Positions 7,723-16,380 of a stretch of 64,000 nucleotides of DNA are shown here, in pieces. Origin of the DNA: Streptomyces rishiriensis (GTDB lineage Bacteria; Actinomycetota; Actinomycetes; Streptomycetales; Streptomycetaceae); NCBI RefSeq assembly GCF_003112535.1, contig NZ_BEWA01000017.1:1-64000 (forward strand). The letters run 5' to 3'. The notes below the pieces were generated by a model, which did not search any database, was not told the origin of the DNA, and worked only from the letters and a program-made list of their open reading frames with translations. Within the stretch, counting starts at the first letter, position 1, and each line of letters opens with the position of its first letter. The translations under genes and the position numbers were made by a program.

Positions 7723-9567
7723 TCATGTGCGATACAGGGCGTCGACTTCGTTTGCGTAAGCGTTTTCGATCGCCTTGCGCTTCAACTTCAGCGACGGGGT
7801 GAGCAGTCCGTGCTCCTCGGTGAAGGGCTGGGCGAGGATGCGGAAGGTGCGGATCGACTCGGCCTGCGACACCAGCGTGTTCGCCGCCACGACGGCCCGG
7901 CGCACCTCCGCCTCCAGGTCGGGGTCGCGCACCAGCTCGACGGGTGTCAGCCGCGGTTTGGCGCGCATCTGCAGCCAGTGCTCGACGGCCTCCTGGTCGA
8001 GGGTGACCAGCGCGGCCACGAACGGCCGGTCGTTGCCGACCACGATGCACTGGTTGACCAGCGGATGGTCGCGCACCCGCTCCTCCAGCAGCCCGGGCGA
8101 GACGCTCTTGCCGCCCGACGTGACGAGGATCTCCTTCTTGCGGCCGGTGATGGTGAGGTAACCGTCTTCGTCGAGCGAACCCAGGTCGCCGGTGGCCAGC
8201 CAGCCGTCGTGCAGGGTCTCGTCGGTGGCTTTGGGGTTGTTGAGGTAACCCTGGAAAACGTTCTCACCGCGCAGCCAGATCTCGCCGTCGTCCGCGATGT
8301 GCACGGTCATGCCGGGGATGGCCTGGCCGACGGTGCCGTAGCGGGTGCGCCCGGGCGGGTTGGCGGTCGCCGCCGCCGTCGTCTCGGTGAGGCCGTAGCC
8401 CTCGTAGATCAGCACGCCCGCGCCGGCGAAGAACAGGCCGAGTCTGCGGTCCATGGCCGAGCCGCCCGACATGGCGTGCCGCACGCGTCCGCCCATCGCC
8501 GCGCGCACCTTGGAGTAGACGAGCTTGTCGAACAGCTGGTGCTGCATGCGCAGACCCGCCGAGGGGCCGGGGCCGATGCCCCACGCCTTCGCCTCCAGGG
8601 CCTCGGCGTAGCTCACCGCCACGTCGACGGCCTTCTCGAACGGCCCGGACCTGCCCTCCCGCTCCGCCTTGCGGCGGGCCGCGTTGAAGACCTTCTCGAA
8701 GATGTACGGCACGGCCAGGAAAAACGTCGGCCGGAAGGAGGCCAGGTCCGGGAGGAGGGCGGCCGCGTGCAGCTGGGGCTGGTGGCCGAAGCGGACCCTG
8801 CCGCGGATCGCGGCGATCTGCACCATCCGGCCGAAGACGTGGGCGAGCGGCAGAAACAGCAGAGTCGCCGCCTCGTCGCCCTTTCTGGAGTGGAACACCG
8901 GCTCCCACCGCTCGATGACGGTGTCCGCCTCGAACATGAAGTTTCCGTGCGAGATGACACAGCCCTTGGGCCGCCCCGTGGTGCCGGAGGTGTAGATGAC
9001 CGTCGCGGTGGAATCCGGGGTAACCGCTTCCCGGTGCCGGTGCACCACCTCGTCCTCGATGCCGGCGCCGGCGTCGTACAGCTCCTGCACACAGCCCGAG
9101 TCCAGCTGCCACAGCTGACGCAGCTGCGGAAGGCGGTCGATGACGGTGGCGATCGTCATCGCGTGGTCCTCGTGCTCGACGACCGCGGCCGTGCACTCGG
9201 CGTCGTAGAGCATCCAGAAGCACTGTTCGGCGGACGAGGTCGGGTAGACCGGCACCACCTGCGCGCCGACGGTCCACAGGGCGAAGTCGAACAGGGTCCA
9301 CTCGTAGCGGGTGCGGGACATGATGGCGACGCGGTCGCCGAACCGGATGCCCTGGGCCAGCAGACCCTTGGCCAGGGCGAGGACCTCGTCGCGGAACTCA
9401 CCGGCGGTGACGTCGCGCCATTCGCCCCGTTCGTCCTTGCGGCCGAGGGCGATGTACTGCGGGTCCTCCTGGGCGTGCTGGAAGACGACGTCGGCCAGGC
9501 CGCCCACCGGCGGCGCCAACGCCAACCGAGGGTTGGTGAACTCGCGCAAACGCACCCCGCTTCTCAT
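7723..9567 (-). CDS. Long-chain acyl-CoA synthetase (AMP-dependent, FadD15-like)
   Basis: Activates fatty acids to acyl-CoA through an acyl-adenylate; 614 residues. Adenylate-forming motifs are complete: the P-loop TVIYTSGTTGRPKG, the A5 motif YEGYGLTETTAA, the A7 motif WLATGDLGSLDEDGYLTITG, and the C-terminal GRKKEILVTSGGKSVSP with a family-typical extension. Length fits the bacterial long-chain (FACL) group. The start is the ATG at 9567; its ribosome site is weak. Upstream lies a palindrome (TTTCGGTACCGTAA) that could be a regulator site. It is followed by the aldo/keto reductase gene on the same strand. Confidence 0.93.
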   Translation of the reverse strand: MRSGVRLREFTNPRLALAPPVGGLADVVFQHAQEDPQYIALGRKDERGEWRDVTAGEFRDEVLALAKGLLAQGIRFGDRVAIMSRTRYEWTLFDFALWTVGAQVVPVYPTSSAEQCFWMLYDAECTAAVVEHEDHAMTIATVIDRLPQLRQLWQLDSGCVQELYDAGAGIEDEVVHRHREAVTPDSTATVIYTSGTTGRPKGCVISHGNFMFEADTVIERWEPVFHSRKGDEAATLLFLPLAHVFGRMVQIAAIRGRVRFGHQPQLHAAALLPDLASFRPTFFLAVPYIFEKVFNAARRKAEREGRSGPFEKAVDVAVSYAEALEAKAWGIGPGPSAGLRMQHQLFDKLVYSKVRAAMGGRVRHAMSGGSAMDRRLGLFFAGAGVLIYEGYGLTETTAAATANPPGRTRYGTVGQAIPGMTVHIADDGEIWLRGENVFQGYLNNPKATDETLHDGWLATGDLGSLDEDGYLTITGRKKEILVTSGGKSVSPGLLEERVRDHPLVNQCIVVGNDRPFVAALVTLDQEAVEHWLQMRAKPRLTPVELVRDPDLEAEVRRAVVAANTLVSQAESIRTFRILAQPFTEEHGLLTPSLKLKRKAIENAYANEVDALYRT

Positions 9568-9714
9568 GGCCCCACAGCGCCGTGAAAGCTACCCCAACCG
9601 GCGACGGGGCGGGAGAGGGGCGGAAAGCGAGCGATGCCCTCGTCTGCGCGGGTCGGGCGCGGAAAATGGGCGCACATGGGGAAGGGTCGGACACAAAGCT
9701 GACGGTTGAGTAAG

Positions 9715-9728
9715 TTTCGGTACCGTAA
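9715..9728. promoter_or_regulatory. Palindromic operator candidate upstream of acyl-CoA synthetase
   Basis: TTTCGGTACCGTAA is palindromic except at one pair, with the perfect core CGGTACCG. A related half, GTACCGCTTAC, follows at about 9750. Its place 148 bp upstream of a fatty-acid activation gene suggests a TetR-type lipid regulator site; the protein is not in the window. Confidence 0.4.
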
Positions 9729-9800
9729 TCTCCACCGAATCTGCCCGTACCGCTTACGCTGTCCGACCGCTTCCGGAGTCGGCGCCGCCCGCGGCTCGTG

Positions 9801-9842
9801 GCCAGCCGCCAGCCGCCAGCCGCCAGCCGCCTGCCGCCAGCC
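9801..9842. repeat. Heptamer tandem repeat GCCAGCC
   Basis: Four perfect GCCAGCC copies (9801-9828), one GCCTGCC, then one more GCCAGCC. Non-coding, probably generated by replication slippage. Confidence 0.85.
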
Positions 9843-10107
9843 GCTCGCTGGCCGCCGCCCGGCGTGGGGAGTGTCTCCCCGGCCCCGGCCCCCTGCCCCG
9901 CCTCAGGGACGCCCACCGACCCGCTTCCCCGAGCCCCGCGCCCCGCGCCTCCGGTCAGCGGGCGTGGCCCGGGGCCCGCCGCCCGGCCCCGTGCCCGGCG
10001 TCGGGAGCGCCTCCCCGGCCCCGAGCCCGACCTACCTCGGGGGCGCCCACCGGCCCGGTGCCCCCGCGGTGCGGCGGGTCAGGAGCGGGACCGACGGGTG
10101 CCTCGCG

Positions 10108-11607
10108 TCAGGGGCGGGGGACCGCCCGCTCCTCCGACGGCACCGGGGCCGCGGGTCCCGTCGCCCGGGGGCCGGTCTCGCGCGGCGACCGGACCAGCAG
10201 GAGGACGAGCGCGGCCGCGGCGACGCCGGTGCAGCCCGCCACCACCAGCGCCGCGTCCAGTCCGGAAGCGAACGCGGACCGCAGCGCGTGTTCGGAGAAC
10301 GTCCCGCGCAGCGCCTCGGCGCCGCCGCCCGCCAGCGTGTGGGCCGCCTCCTGCGGCAGGGCGCCGGTCATCCGTGAGGTCACCACGGTGCCGAAGACCG
10401 CCACCCCGAGGGCGTACCCGAGCTGCCGGACGGTGTTCACCGCGCCGCCCGCCATCCCGGCCCGCGCCGGCTCGACCGCGGCCAGCGCCGCGCCGGCCAC
10501 GGTAGGCGCGACGAAACCGGTTCCTATCCCCACCAGCACGAATCCGGGCGCCAGCGCCGTCCAGTCCGAGCCCGCCCCGAGCACGGCCTGGCAGAAACAG
10601 CCCGCGCCGATGAGCAGCAGGCCGCCGCCCACGGTCAGCCGGGCGGAAACACCGTGGAACCGCTTGCCGACCACGAGGGCAGTGATCATGGCAGCCACCG
10701 TCATCGGCAACAGCGTGAGCCCGCCGCGGACCGGGCTCATCCCCAGCAAGGTCTGCATCCAGATCGAGAGGTAAGGCGTCACTCCGAAGGCGACCCCGTT
10801 GAAGGCCAGCGCGCCCACCATCACCCCCACGAACGACGGCCGCGCCAGCAGCGCCAGGTCGAGCAGCGGATGCGCCGCCCGCCGCTCCACCAGCACGAAG
10901 CACGCCAGCGCCAGCGCGGCGAGACCGAAGGCGACCAGCGTCGCCGTCGCCGTCCAGCCGTCGTCACCGGCACGCACCACGGCATACGTCGTGCCGCCCG
11001 CGAAGGCGGCGAAGGCCGCCGTGCCCGCCCAGTCGACGCGCATCCCGCGCGGCCCCCTCGACTCCGGCACCGCCTTCAGCGTCAGCCACACCGCGACCAC
11101 GCTCACCGGCAGGTTCACATAGAAGATCCACCGCCAGCCGGGCCCCTCGGCCAGCAGTCCGCCCAGCACCGGCCCGACCGCCGCGGCCGCGCCGCTCACC
11201 GCGCCCCACACCCCGAGCGCCGCGGAGCGCTGCCGGCCCTGGTAGACCGACCCGAGCAGCGGGAGCGTGGTGGAGAGCATCGCGGCCGCGCCCACGCCCT
11301 GCACCGCGCGCGCCGCGACGAGCGTGTCCGGACCGCTCGCCAGCCCGCACAGCAACGACGCCGTCGCGAACAGCACCACTCCCGCCACGTGCACGCGGCG
11401 CCGGCCCAGGACGTCCGCGGCGGCCCCCGCGCCCAGCAGCAGCGCGGCCAGCGCCAGCGCGTATCCGTCCACCACCCACTGCAGATCGCTCAGCGAGGCG
11501 TGCAGCGCCCGTGTCATGTCCGGCAGCGCCACCACCACGATCGTCACGTCCAGCAACAACATGAACGTGCCCAGGCAAACCGCTGTCAGCGGCCCCCATG
11601 TGCGCAT
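10108..11607 (-). CDS. DHA2-family (14-helix) MFS drug efflux transporter
   Basis: Proton-driven multidrug exporter of the EmrB/QacA group; 499 residues, inner membrane. The start is the ATG at 11607 (MRTWGPLTAVCLGTFMLLLD), preceded by AGGAGTGGG; the longer frame upstream runs through the regulator's promoter. Family features: LLLDVTIVVVALPDM in helix 1, WVVDGYALALAALLL in helix 2, motif A-like GAAADVLGRRRVHVAG, and motif C region GAVSGAAAAVGPVLGGLL in helix 5. Fourteen hydrophobic segments can be counted roughly. It diverges from a double-AsnC/Lrp regulator, a common Streptomyces pairing that suggests regulation by that protein. Substrate unknown. Confidence 0.9.
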   Translation of the reverse strand: MRTWGPLTAVCLGTFMLLLDVTIVVVALPDMTRALHASLSDLQWVVDGYALALAALLLGAGAAADVLGRRRVHVAGVVLFATASLLCGLASGPDTLVAARAVQGVGAAAMLSTTLPLLGSVYQGRQRSAALGVWGAVSGAAAAVGPVLGGLLAEGPGWRWIFYVNLPVSVVAVWLTLKAVPESRGPRGMRVDWAGTAAFAAFAGGTTYAVVRAGDDGWTATATLVAFGLAALALACFVLVERRAAHPLLDLALLARPSFVGVMVGALAFNGVAFGVTPYLSIWMQTLLGMSPVRGGLTLLPMTVAAMITALVVGKRFHGVSARLTVGGGLLLIGAGCFCQAVLGAGSDWTALAPGFVLVGIGTGFVAPTVAGAALAAVEPARAGMAGGAVNTVRQLGYALGVAVFGTVVTSRMTGALPQEAAHTLAGGGAEALRGTFSEHALRSAFASGLDAALVVAGCTGVAAAALVLLLVRSPRETGPRATGPAAPVPSEERAVPRP

Positions 11608-11640
11608 GTCCCACTCCTGGTGTTTCCGTGAATCGCCGTT

Positions 11641-11656
11641 CGATGGAGTCCCATCG
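11641..11656. promoter_or_regulatory. Inverted repeat in MFS/Lrp divergent region
   Basis: CGATGG-AGTC-CCATCG is a perfect 6-4-6 inverted repeat, 34 bp upstream of the transporter start and 85 bp upstream of the regulator start. It is the best candidate site for the adjacent Lrp-type regulator. Confidence 0.45.
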
Positions 11657-11740
11657 CTCCGTACGATGAGGGAAACGCGGATGATCGCCATGGAAACGGG
11701 CCGTCTCGCGACGGAATCCGACGGGGAAGAGGGACGACCG

Positions 11741-12721
11741 GTGGAATTCCACACAGCGGACACGCTGGACATCAGGCTGCTCGCCGCGCTGGAGGTGGAC
11801 GGCCGGGCCTCCTTCAGCAGGATCGCCGCGGTGCTCGGCGTCTCGGACCAGACCGTCGCGCGCCGCTACCGCAGGCTCCGCGACCGGGTCGGACTGCGAG
11901 CCGTCGCCGTCCGCAACGCCGAACGCCTCGGACAGGACCAGTGGATGCTGCGTCTGCGCTGCGCGCCCGCCGGCGCCGCTGTGATCGCCGACGCGCTCGC
12001 CAAGCGCCCCGACACGCAGTGGATCGGTCTCGGCTCCGGCGGCACCGAGATCGTCTGCATGACCAGGCCCCGTCACCCCGGCGACCATGACGACCTGCTG
12101 CTCGGCAAGCTGCCGCGCACCCCGAGCGTGGTGGAGATCCGTGCCCAGCAGCTTCTGCACCGCTTCTACGGAGGCCCCACCGGCTGGATACGCAAGTTGC
12201 GGGCGCTGGACGACGAGCAGATCGCCGCTCTGACCCCGGACCCGGACCCCGAGGCGAGCGCGGGGCCGCCCCGCCTCGAACCCGAGGACGAGCCGCTCCT
12301 GGCCGTGCTGGAGCGCGACGGCCGCGCCGCCTACCCCGAACTGCAGCGCGCCACGGGCCGCTCCGAGTCCGCCGTCAGACGCCGCCTCGCCGCCCTGCTC
12401 GCGTCCGGCGCCGTCTACATCGACGTCGAGTACCGGTCCGAGCTCCTCGGCCGCCCCGTCGCGGCCGTCCTGTGGATCACCACGGCGCCGTCCGCGCTGC
12501 ACGCGGTCGGAGAGGCCCTCGCCGCCCACGACGAAGTCGCCTTCGCCTCGGCCACGGCCGGCCCGTCCCACATCGTGGTCACCGCCCTGTTCCGTGACAC
12601 GGCGGCCCTCTACGCCTACCTCAGCGGGCCTCTGGGACGGCTGGAGGGAGTCCAGCACGTGGAGGCGACGCCGCTCCTGCGCAGCGTGAAGCAGCTGACC
12701 TACCGGCCCGGCGGGCGGTAG
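11741..12721 (+). CDS. Lrp/AsnC-family regulator with two tandem DNA-binding/RAM units
   Basis: 326 residues. Two AsnC-type HTH segments are visible: one at the N-terminus (LDIRLLAALEVDGRASFSRI) and a second after about residue 180 (EDEPLLAVLERDGRAAYPEL). Each is followed by a ligand-domain-like region, the doubled layout frequent in Streptomyces. I chose the GTG at 11741 because AAGAGGGA lies 7 bases before it and homology starts at once; in-frame ATGs at 11666, 11681 and 11690 would add up to 25 residues. It diverges from the DHA2 transporter and probably controls it and itself. Ligand unknown. Confidence 0.82.
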   Translation: MEFHTADTLDIRLLAALEVDGRASFSRIAAVLGVSDQTVARRYRRLRDRVGLRAVAVRNAERLGQDQWMLRLRCAPAGAAVIADALAKRPDTQWIGLGSGGTEIVCMTRPRHPGDHDDLLLGKLPRTPSVVEIRAQQLLHRFYGGPTGWIRKLRALDDEQIAALTPDPDPEASAGPPRLEPEDEPLLAVLERDGRAAYPELQRATGRSESAVRRRLAALLASGAVYIDVEYRSELLGRPVAAVLWITTAPSALHAVGEALAAHDEVAFASATAGPSHIVVTALFRDTAALYAYLSGPLGRLEGVQHVEATPLLRSVKQLTYRPGGR

Positions 12722-12736
12722 GAGCGCAGCGGATGT

Positions 12737-13660
12737 TCAGCCCCCGCCACCGGGACGCCGGTCGCCGTGGCGGGCGGGGCCGCGCGGCGGCCGCCGGTGC
12801 AGGCGGTCGCCGCCGGCGAGGATCGCAGCCGCCAGCGCGTCGGCCGCGCCCTGGGCGGAGGGCCGCCGGCGGCCGTGCACCAGCACGAAGTCGACGCGCC
12901 CCAGCTCCGGCAGCCCCGCCCGTTCCGGGATCCGCACCAGGCCCGGCGGGATCAGGCCCCGTGAGTGCGCCATCACGCCGAGCCCCGCCCGTGCCGCGGC
13001 GATGAGCCCGTTCAGGCTGCCGCTCGTGCAGACGATCCGCCAGGCGCGCCCCTGCCGCTCCAGCGACTCCAGGGCCAGTGCGCGGGTGATGCCGGGCGGC
13101 GGGAAGACGATCAGCGGAACCGGACGGTCGGCGTCCAGACGCAGCCGTTCGGCGCCGATCCACACCAGCCCGTCGTGCCACACCAGCTCGCCGCGCGGGT
13201 CATCGGGGCGCCGCTTGGCCAGGACCAGGTCCAGCTTTCCGGCGGTCAGCTGCTCGTGCAGGGTGCCCGACAGCTCCACCGTCAGCTCCAGGTCGACCTC
13301 GGGATGGTCGTGGCGGAAAGTCTCCAGGATCTCCGGCAACCGGGTCAGCACGAAGTCCTCCGAGGCGCCGAAGCGCAGCCGCCCGCGCAGCCGGGTGCCG
13401 GTGAAGAACGCGGTCGCCTGCTCGTGGACGTCCAGGATCCGGCGCGCGAATCCGAGCATCGCCTCGCCGTCCTCCGTCAGCTCCACGGAGTGCGTGTCGC
13501 GGGTGAAGAGGGTCCGCCCGGTCGCGTCCTCCAGCCGTCGCACGTGCTGGCTGACGGTGGACTGGCGCAGCCCCAGCCGCCGCGCGGCCTGCGTGAAGCT
13601 CAGCGTCTGGGCGACGGCCAGGAAGGTCCGCAGATGAGAGGGGTCGTACACACCTGCCAC
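12737..13660 (-). CDS. LysR-family transcriptional regulator
   Basis: 307 residues. N-terminal winged HTH (YDPSHLRTFLAVAQTLSFTQ then RRLGLRQSTVSQHVRRLE) is canonical; residues from about 90 form the periplasmic-binding-like effector domain (RLRFGASEDFVLTRLPEI). It is divergent from an SBF-type symporter gene, the usual arrangement for a LysR regulator and its target. A near-perfect inverted repeat lies 10-30 bp before its start. It ends 15 bp from the convergent Lrp gene. Inducer unknown. Confidence 0.92.
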   Translation of the reverse strand: MAGVYDPSHLRTFLAVAQTLSFTQAARRLGLRQSTVSQHVRRLEDATGRTLFTRDTHSVELTEDGEAMLGFARRILDVHEQATAFFTGTRLRGRLRFGASEDFVLTRLPEILETFRHDHPEVDLELTVELSGTLHEQLTAGKLDLVLAKRRPDDPRGELVWHDGLVWIGAERLRLDADRPVPLIVFPPPGITRALALESLERQGRAWRIVCTSGSLNGLIAAARAGLGVMAHSRGLIPPGLVRIPERAGLPELGRVDFVLVHGRRRPSAQGAADALAAAILAGGDRLHRRPPRGPARHGDRRPGGGG

Positions 13661-13669
13661 GGTACCTCC

Positions 13670-13690
13670 GTCATCGCGATGCGTGATGAC
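13670..13690. promoter_or_regulatory. LysR operator candidate
   Basis: GTCATCGCG-ATG-CGTGATGAC is an inverted repeat with 8 of 9 pairs matching, centred 20 bp upstream of the LysR start in the divergent region. It contains T-N11-A spacing and is the likely autoregulatory site. Confidence 0.55.
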
Positions 13691-13793
13691 AGTGAGAGCG
13701 GTATGGCGGATTCCCGATCACGGTGCCGGGGAGGACGATGGAGAAGGGCCTCCCGGGCCCGACGCACGCCCATCGAATCGCACGTGGAGCACC

Positions 13794-14807
13794 GTGAAAC
13801 GCCTGCACTGGCCGAGTCGGATGCCGGTCGACCCCTACATCCTGCTGCTGCTCGGGACCGTCGGGCTCGCGGCGCTGTTCCCGGCGCGCGGCTCCGCCGC
13901 CGACGTGGCCTCCGGCGCCTCCACGGCCGCGATCGCCTTCCTGTTCTTCCTGTACGGGGCCCGCCTGTCCACCCGCGAGGCATGGGACGGGCTGAAGCAC
14001 TGGCGGCTGCACGTGACCGTCCTGGTCTGCACGTTCGTGGTCTTCCCACTGCTGGGCCTGGCCGCGCGCGGCCTCGTCCCGGTCCTCCTCACCGACCCCC
14101 TCTACCAGGGGCTTCTCTTCCTCACCCTCGTCCCGTCGACGATCCAGTCGTCGATCGCGTTCACCTCCATCGCGCGCGGCAACGTGCCCGCCGCGATCTG
14201 TGCGGGATCCTTCTCCTCGCTGGTCGGCATCGTCGTCACCCCGCTGCTGGCCGCCGCCCTGCTCGGGGGCGGCGGCGGCTTCTCCGCGCACTCGGTCGTC
14301 GATATCGTGCTGCAACTGCTCGTGCCGTTCGTCGCGGGGCAACTGCTGCGCCGGTGGATCGGCGCGTTCGTCACCCGGCACAAGAAGGTGCTCGGCCTCG
14401 TCGACCGCGGTTCGATCCTGCTGGTCGTCTACACCGCGTTCAGCGAGGGCGTGAACCGGGGCATCTGGCACCAGGTCGGCGCCGCACGGCTGGGCGGCCT
14501 GCTCGTCGTCGAGGCGGTGCTGCTCGCCGTGATGCTCACCCTGACCTGGTACGGCGGGAAGGCGCTGCGGTTCGACCGCGGGGACCGCGTGGCCATCCAG
14601 TTCGCGGGCTCCAAGAAGTCCCTGGCCTCCGGACTGCCCATGGCGAGCGTCCTGTTCGGCGCCCACGCCTCTCTCGCGGTGCTGCCGCTGATGCTCTTCC
14701 ACCAGATGCAGCTGATGGTCTGCGCGGTCATCGCCAAGCGCCGCGCACGCGACCCCTTGGACCCGGCGGGCGCACAGGCCGGCGACAGGGCTCCCGCGAC
14801 GGCGTGA
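13794..14807 (+). CDS. SBF-like (bile acid:sodium symporter superfamily) membrane protein
   Basis: 337 residues with about ten hydrophobic segments. It matches the SBF_like group of putative Na+-coupled carriers: FLFFLYGARLSTREAWDGLK, LTLVPSTIQSSIAFTSIARGN and AGSKKSLASGLPMASVLF carry the conserved crossover-helix residues. The start is a GTG at 13794 (MKRLHWPSRMPVDPYILLLL) with GGAG 7 bases before; the longer ATG frame upstream would include the LysR operator. Substrate unknown: family members move bile acids, pantoate or organic anions. The divergent LysR gene probably controls it. Confidence 0.85.
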   Translation: MKRLHWPSRMPVDPYILLLLGTVGLAALFPARGSAADVASGASTAAIAFLFFLYGARLSTREAWDGLKHWRLHVTVLVCTFVVFPLLGLAARGLVPVLLTDPLYQGLLFLTLVPSTIQSSIAFTSIARGNVPAAICAGSFSSLVGIVVTPLLAAALLGGGGGFSAHSVVDIVLQLLVPFVAGQLLRRWIGAFVTRHKKVLGLVDRGSILLVVYTAFSEGVNRGIWHQVGAARLGGLLVVEAVLLAVMLTLTWYGGKALRFDRGDRVAIQFAGSKKSLASGLPMASVLFGAHASLAVLPLMLFHQMQLMVCAVIAKRRARDPLDPAGAQAGDRAPATA

Positions 14808-14830
14808 AGGGCCCGGGGCCGCAGGGCGGT

Positions 14831-14886
14831 TCGGCGGTCCGACGGCTCGGCGGCTCGGCGGTCCGACGGCTCGGCGGTCCGACGGC
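14831..14886. repeat. 16-bp tandem repeat
   Basis: Three copies of TCGGCGGTCCGACGGC, with an 8-bp partial unit (TCGGCGGC) between the first and second, in the gap between convergent genes. Confidence 0.85.
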
Positions 14887-14925
14887 TCGGCGGTCTGTCG
14901 TCTCCACGGTCCAGGACCGTAGGGG

Positions 14926-15843
14926 TCAGGGCACCAGGACCACCTTTCCCAGGTTCCTGCGCGACTCGATCACCGCATGCGCCTCGGTGGCGTCCTCCAG
15001 GGCGAACTCGCCGTGCACGGACGGCTTCAGGGCGCCCTGTGCGAAGAGCCGCCACAGCTCCCGCCGCCTGAGCTCGCACAACTGCGGCTCCTCGCGCGCC
15101 ACGAGGGCCATCTGGAATCCGATCACCGACTTGGCGCCCACCAGCAGGTCGTAGGCCTGGACGGTCCCGCCGCCCGAGCTGTACGCCACGAGCCGGCCAC
15201 CCGGCGCGAGGGCCGCGACGGCGGGAGTCAGCAGGTCGCCGCCGACCGCGTCCAGGACGTAGTCGGCGGGGACGCCCCAGTCGTCCTGGTCGTAGGCGAC
15301 GACGTCGTCGGCGCCCAGCGCCCTCACGAAGCCGGACTTCGCGCGGTCGGACACGGCCCCGACGACGCGGTCCGCGCCGCGGGCCCTGGCGAGCTGCACG
15401 GCGAGGTGGCCGACCCCGCTCGCCGCGGCGGTGACGAGGGCCGTCTCGCCGGGTTCGGGGCGCGCGGCGGCCAGCGCGCCCAGGGCGACCAGCCCGCTGC
15501 GGACGAGGGCGACGGCGTCGACCGCGCTCGCGTCGTCGGGGACGGGTGAGGCCATCGACCGGTGGACGAGTGCGAAGTCGGCGTAGCCGTGGCCGAAGCA
15601 CAGGCCGGTGACGCGCTCGCCGACCCGGAAACCGTCGACCCCGCTCCCGACGGCCACGACCCGCCCGGCGACCTCGCCCCCGAGTGCGATCGGTTCCGCG
15701 GCCCCGGCGACCTTGCGGACGACGGGGAGGGTCACGCCGACCGCCTCGCACCGCAGGAGGAGCTCGCCGGGTCCGGGCCGGGGGACCGGCGCCTCCTCCA
15801 GGAACAGCGGGCCACCCGTGGACTCGTACCGGACGCGACGCAT
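14926..15843 (-). CDS. Zinc-independent quinone oxidoreductase-type dehydrogenase (MDR superfamily)
   Basis: NAD(P)H-dependent oxidoreductase of 305 residues, cytosolic. The start is the ATG at 15843 (MRRVRYESTGGPLFLEE) with GGAGG 3-7 bases before. N-terminal GroES-like fold, then a Rossmann domain with ALVTAAASGVGHLAVQLA and the typical C-terminal EDATEAHAVIESRRNLGKVV. Catalytic and structural zinc ligands of alcohol dehydrogenases are absent, which places it in the QOR/enoyl reductase-like group. It diverges from a MarR gene through two operators and is almost certainly the MarR target, perhaps for quinone or electrophile stress. Confidence 0.9.
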   Translation of the reverse strand: MRRVRYESTGGPLFLEEAPVPRPGPGELLLRCEAVGVTLPVVRKVAGAAEPIALGGEVAGRVVAVGSGVDGFRVGERVTGLCFGHGYADFALVHRSMASPVPDDASAVDAVALVRSGLVALGALAAARPEPGETALVTAAASGVGHLAVQLARARGADRVVGAVSDRAKSGFVRALGADDVVAYDQDDWGVPADYVLDAVGGDLLTPAVAALAPGGRLVAYSSGGGTVQAYDLLVGAKSVIGFQMALVAREEPQLCELRRRELWRLFAQGALKPSVHGEFALEDATEAHAVIESRRNLGKVVLVP

Positions 15844-15858
15844 CGCACCTCCATGATT

Positions 15859-15875
15859 CGTTGGGAGTCCCAACG
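15859..15875. promoter_or_regulatory. MarR operator 1 (perfect palindrome)
   Basis: CGTTGGGAGTCCCAACG, 8+1+8 perfect palindrome, 15 bp before the oxidoreductase start. A bound regulator would cover that promoter. Confidence 0.8.
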
Positions 15876-15888
15876 GTATCGCAGTTCG

Positions 15889-15917
15889 TTGGGAAGTCCA
15901 ATGAATTTTGGTAGGGT
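15889..15917 (+). promoter_or_regulatory. marR-type promoter with overlapping operator 2; leaderless transcript
   Basis: A -35 TTGGGA (15889-15894), 17-bp spacer and -10 TAGGGT (15912-15917) place the start site about 7 bases on, at the ATG of the MarR gene (15924), so the mRNA should be leaderless. TTGGGAAGTCCAA (15889-15901) repeats the operator 1 sequence and overlaps the -35, giving autorepression. Confidence 0.65.
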
Positions 15918-15923
15918 GCGATC

Positions 15924-16361
15924 ATGTCCGAAGCGCCCCTCGCCGCTATCCGCTCCCTGCCCAGCTGGCTCCTCGGCCGGGCGGCCGCGCGGGGCCGCTC
16001 ACTGGTCGCCGACGCCCTCGCCGCCGAGGGCGTCAAGATGTGGTCCCACGTCGTGCTCTCCGCCGTGCGCGATCTCGCCCCCGTGGCCCAGGCGGACCTG
16101 GGACGCGCCGTCGGACTGGACCCGAAGGATCTGGTCGGCGTCCTCAACGACCTGCAGTCCGCGGGCCTGGTCGTGCGCGAGCCGGATCCGAACGACCGAC
16201 GCAAGAACGCCGTCTCGCTCACCGCATCCGGTGAACGCCTCCTCGACCGCTGCGAGAAGGCCGCCCGGGAGGCGAACGACGCGCTGCTCGCCCCGCTCAC
16301 GGCAGCCGAACAGGACCGGTTCACGGCCCTGTTGGTCAAGATCTCCGGCACGGAGCGCTGA
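15924..16361 (+). CDS. MarR-family transcriptional regulator
   Basis: 145 residues with a central winged helix-turn-helix. Residues about 50-100 show the MarR pattern: APVAQADLGRAVGLDPKDLV (recognition region), LQSAGLVVREPDPNDRRKNA (wing with the conserved DxRxK) and VSLTASGERLLDRC. No close ribosome site precedes the ATG; the promoter position instead suggests a leaderless message. It faces the quinone oxidoreductase gene across two matching operators, the classic MarR layout of repressor plus detoxifying enzyme. Inducer unknown. Confidence 0.92.
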   Translation: MSEAPLAAIRSLPSWLLGRAAARGRSLVADALAAEGVKMWSHVVLSAVRDLAPVAQADLGRAVGLDPKDLVGVLNDLQSAGLVVREPDPNDRRKNAVSLTASGERLLDRCEKAAREANDALLAPLTAAEQDRFTALLVKISGTER

Positions 16362-16380
16362 CGGTGGATAACGTTCCGCC

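Larger units (their letters stand above)
9568..10107. other. Long intergenic region with promoter-side palindrome and 7-bp repeats
   Basis: 540 bases between two minus-strand genes. The frames here lack homology-like content. The part near 9,700-9,775 is the only AT-richer stretch and should hold the acyl-CoA synthetase promoter. The rest is GC-rich, with tandem heptamers at 9801-9842 and C-rich runs. Confidence 0.6.

Noticed and set aside
9706..10505. Plus-strand open frames between the acyl-CoA synthetase and the MFS gene
   Set aside because: Repeat-driven and Arg/Pro-rich, with no ribosome site, no family features and overlap with the MFS gene end.
14926..15843. Zinc alcohol dehydrogenase
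   Set aside because: The fold is MDR but the zinc-binding Cys/His ligands are absent; quinone-oxidoreductase type preferred.
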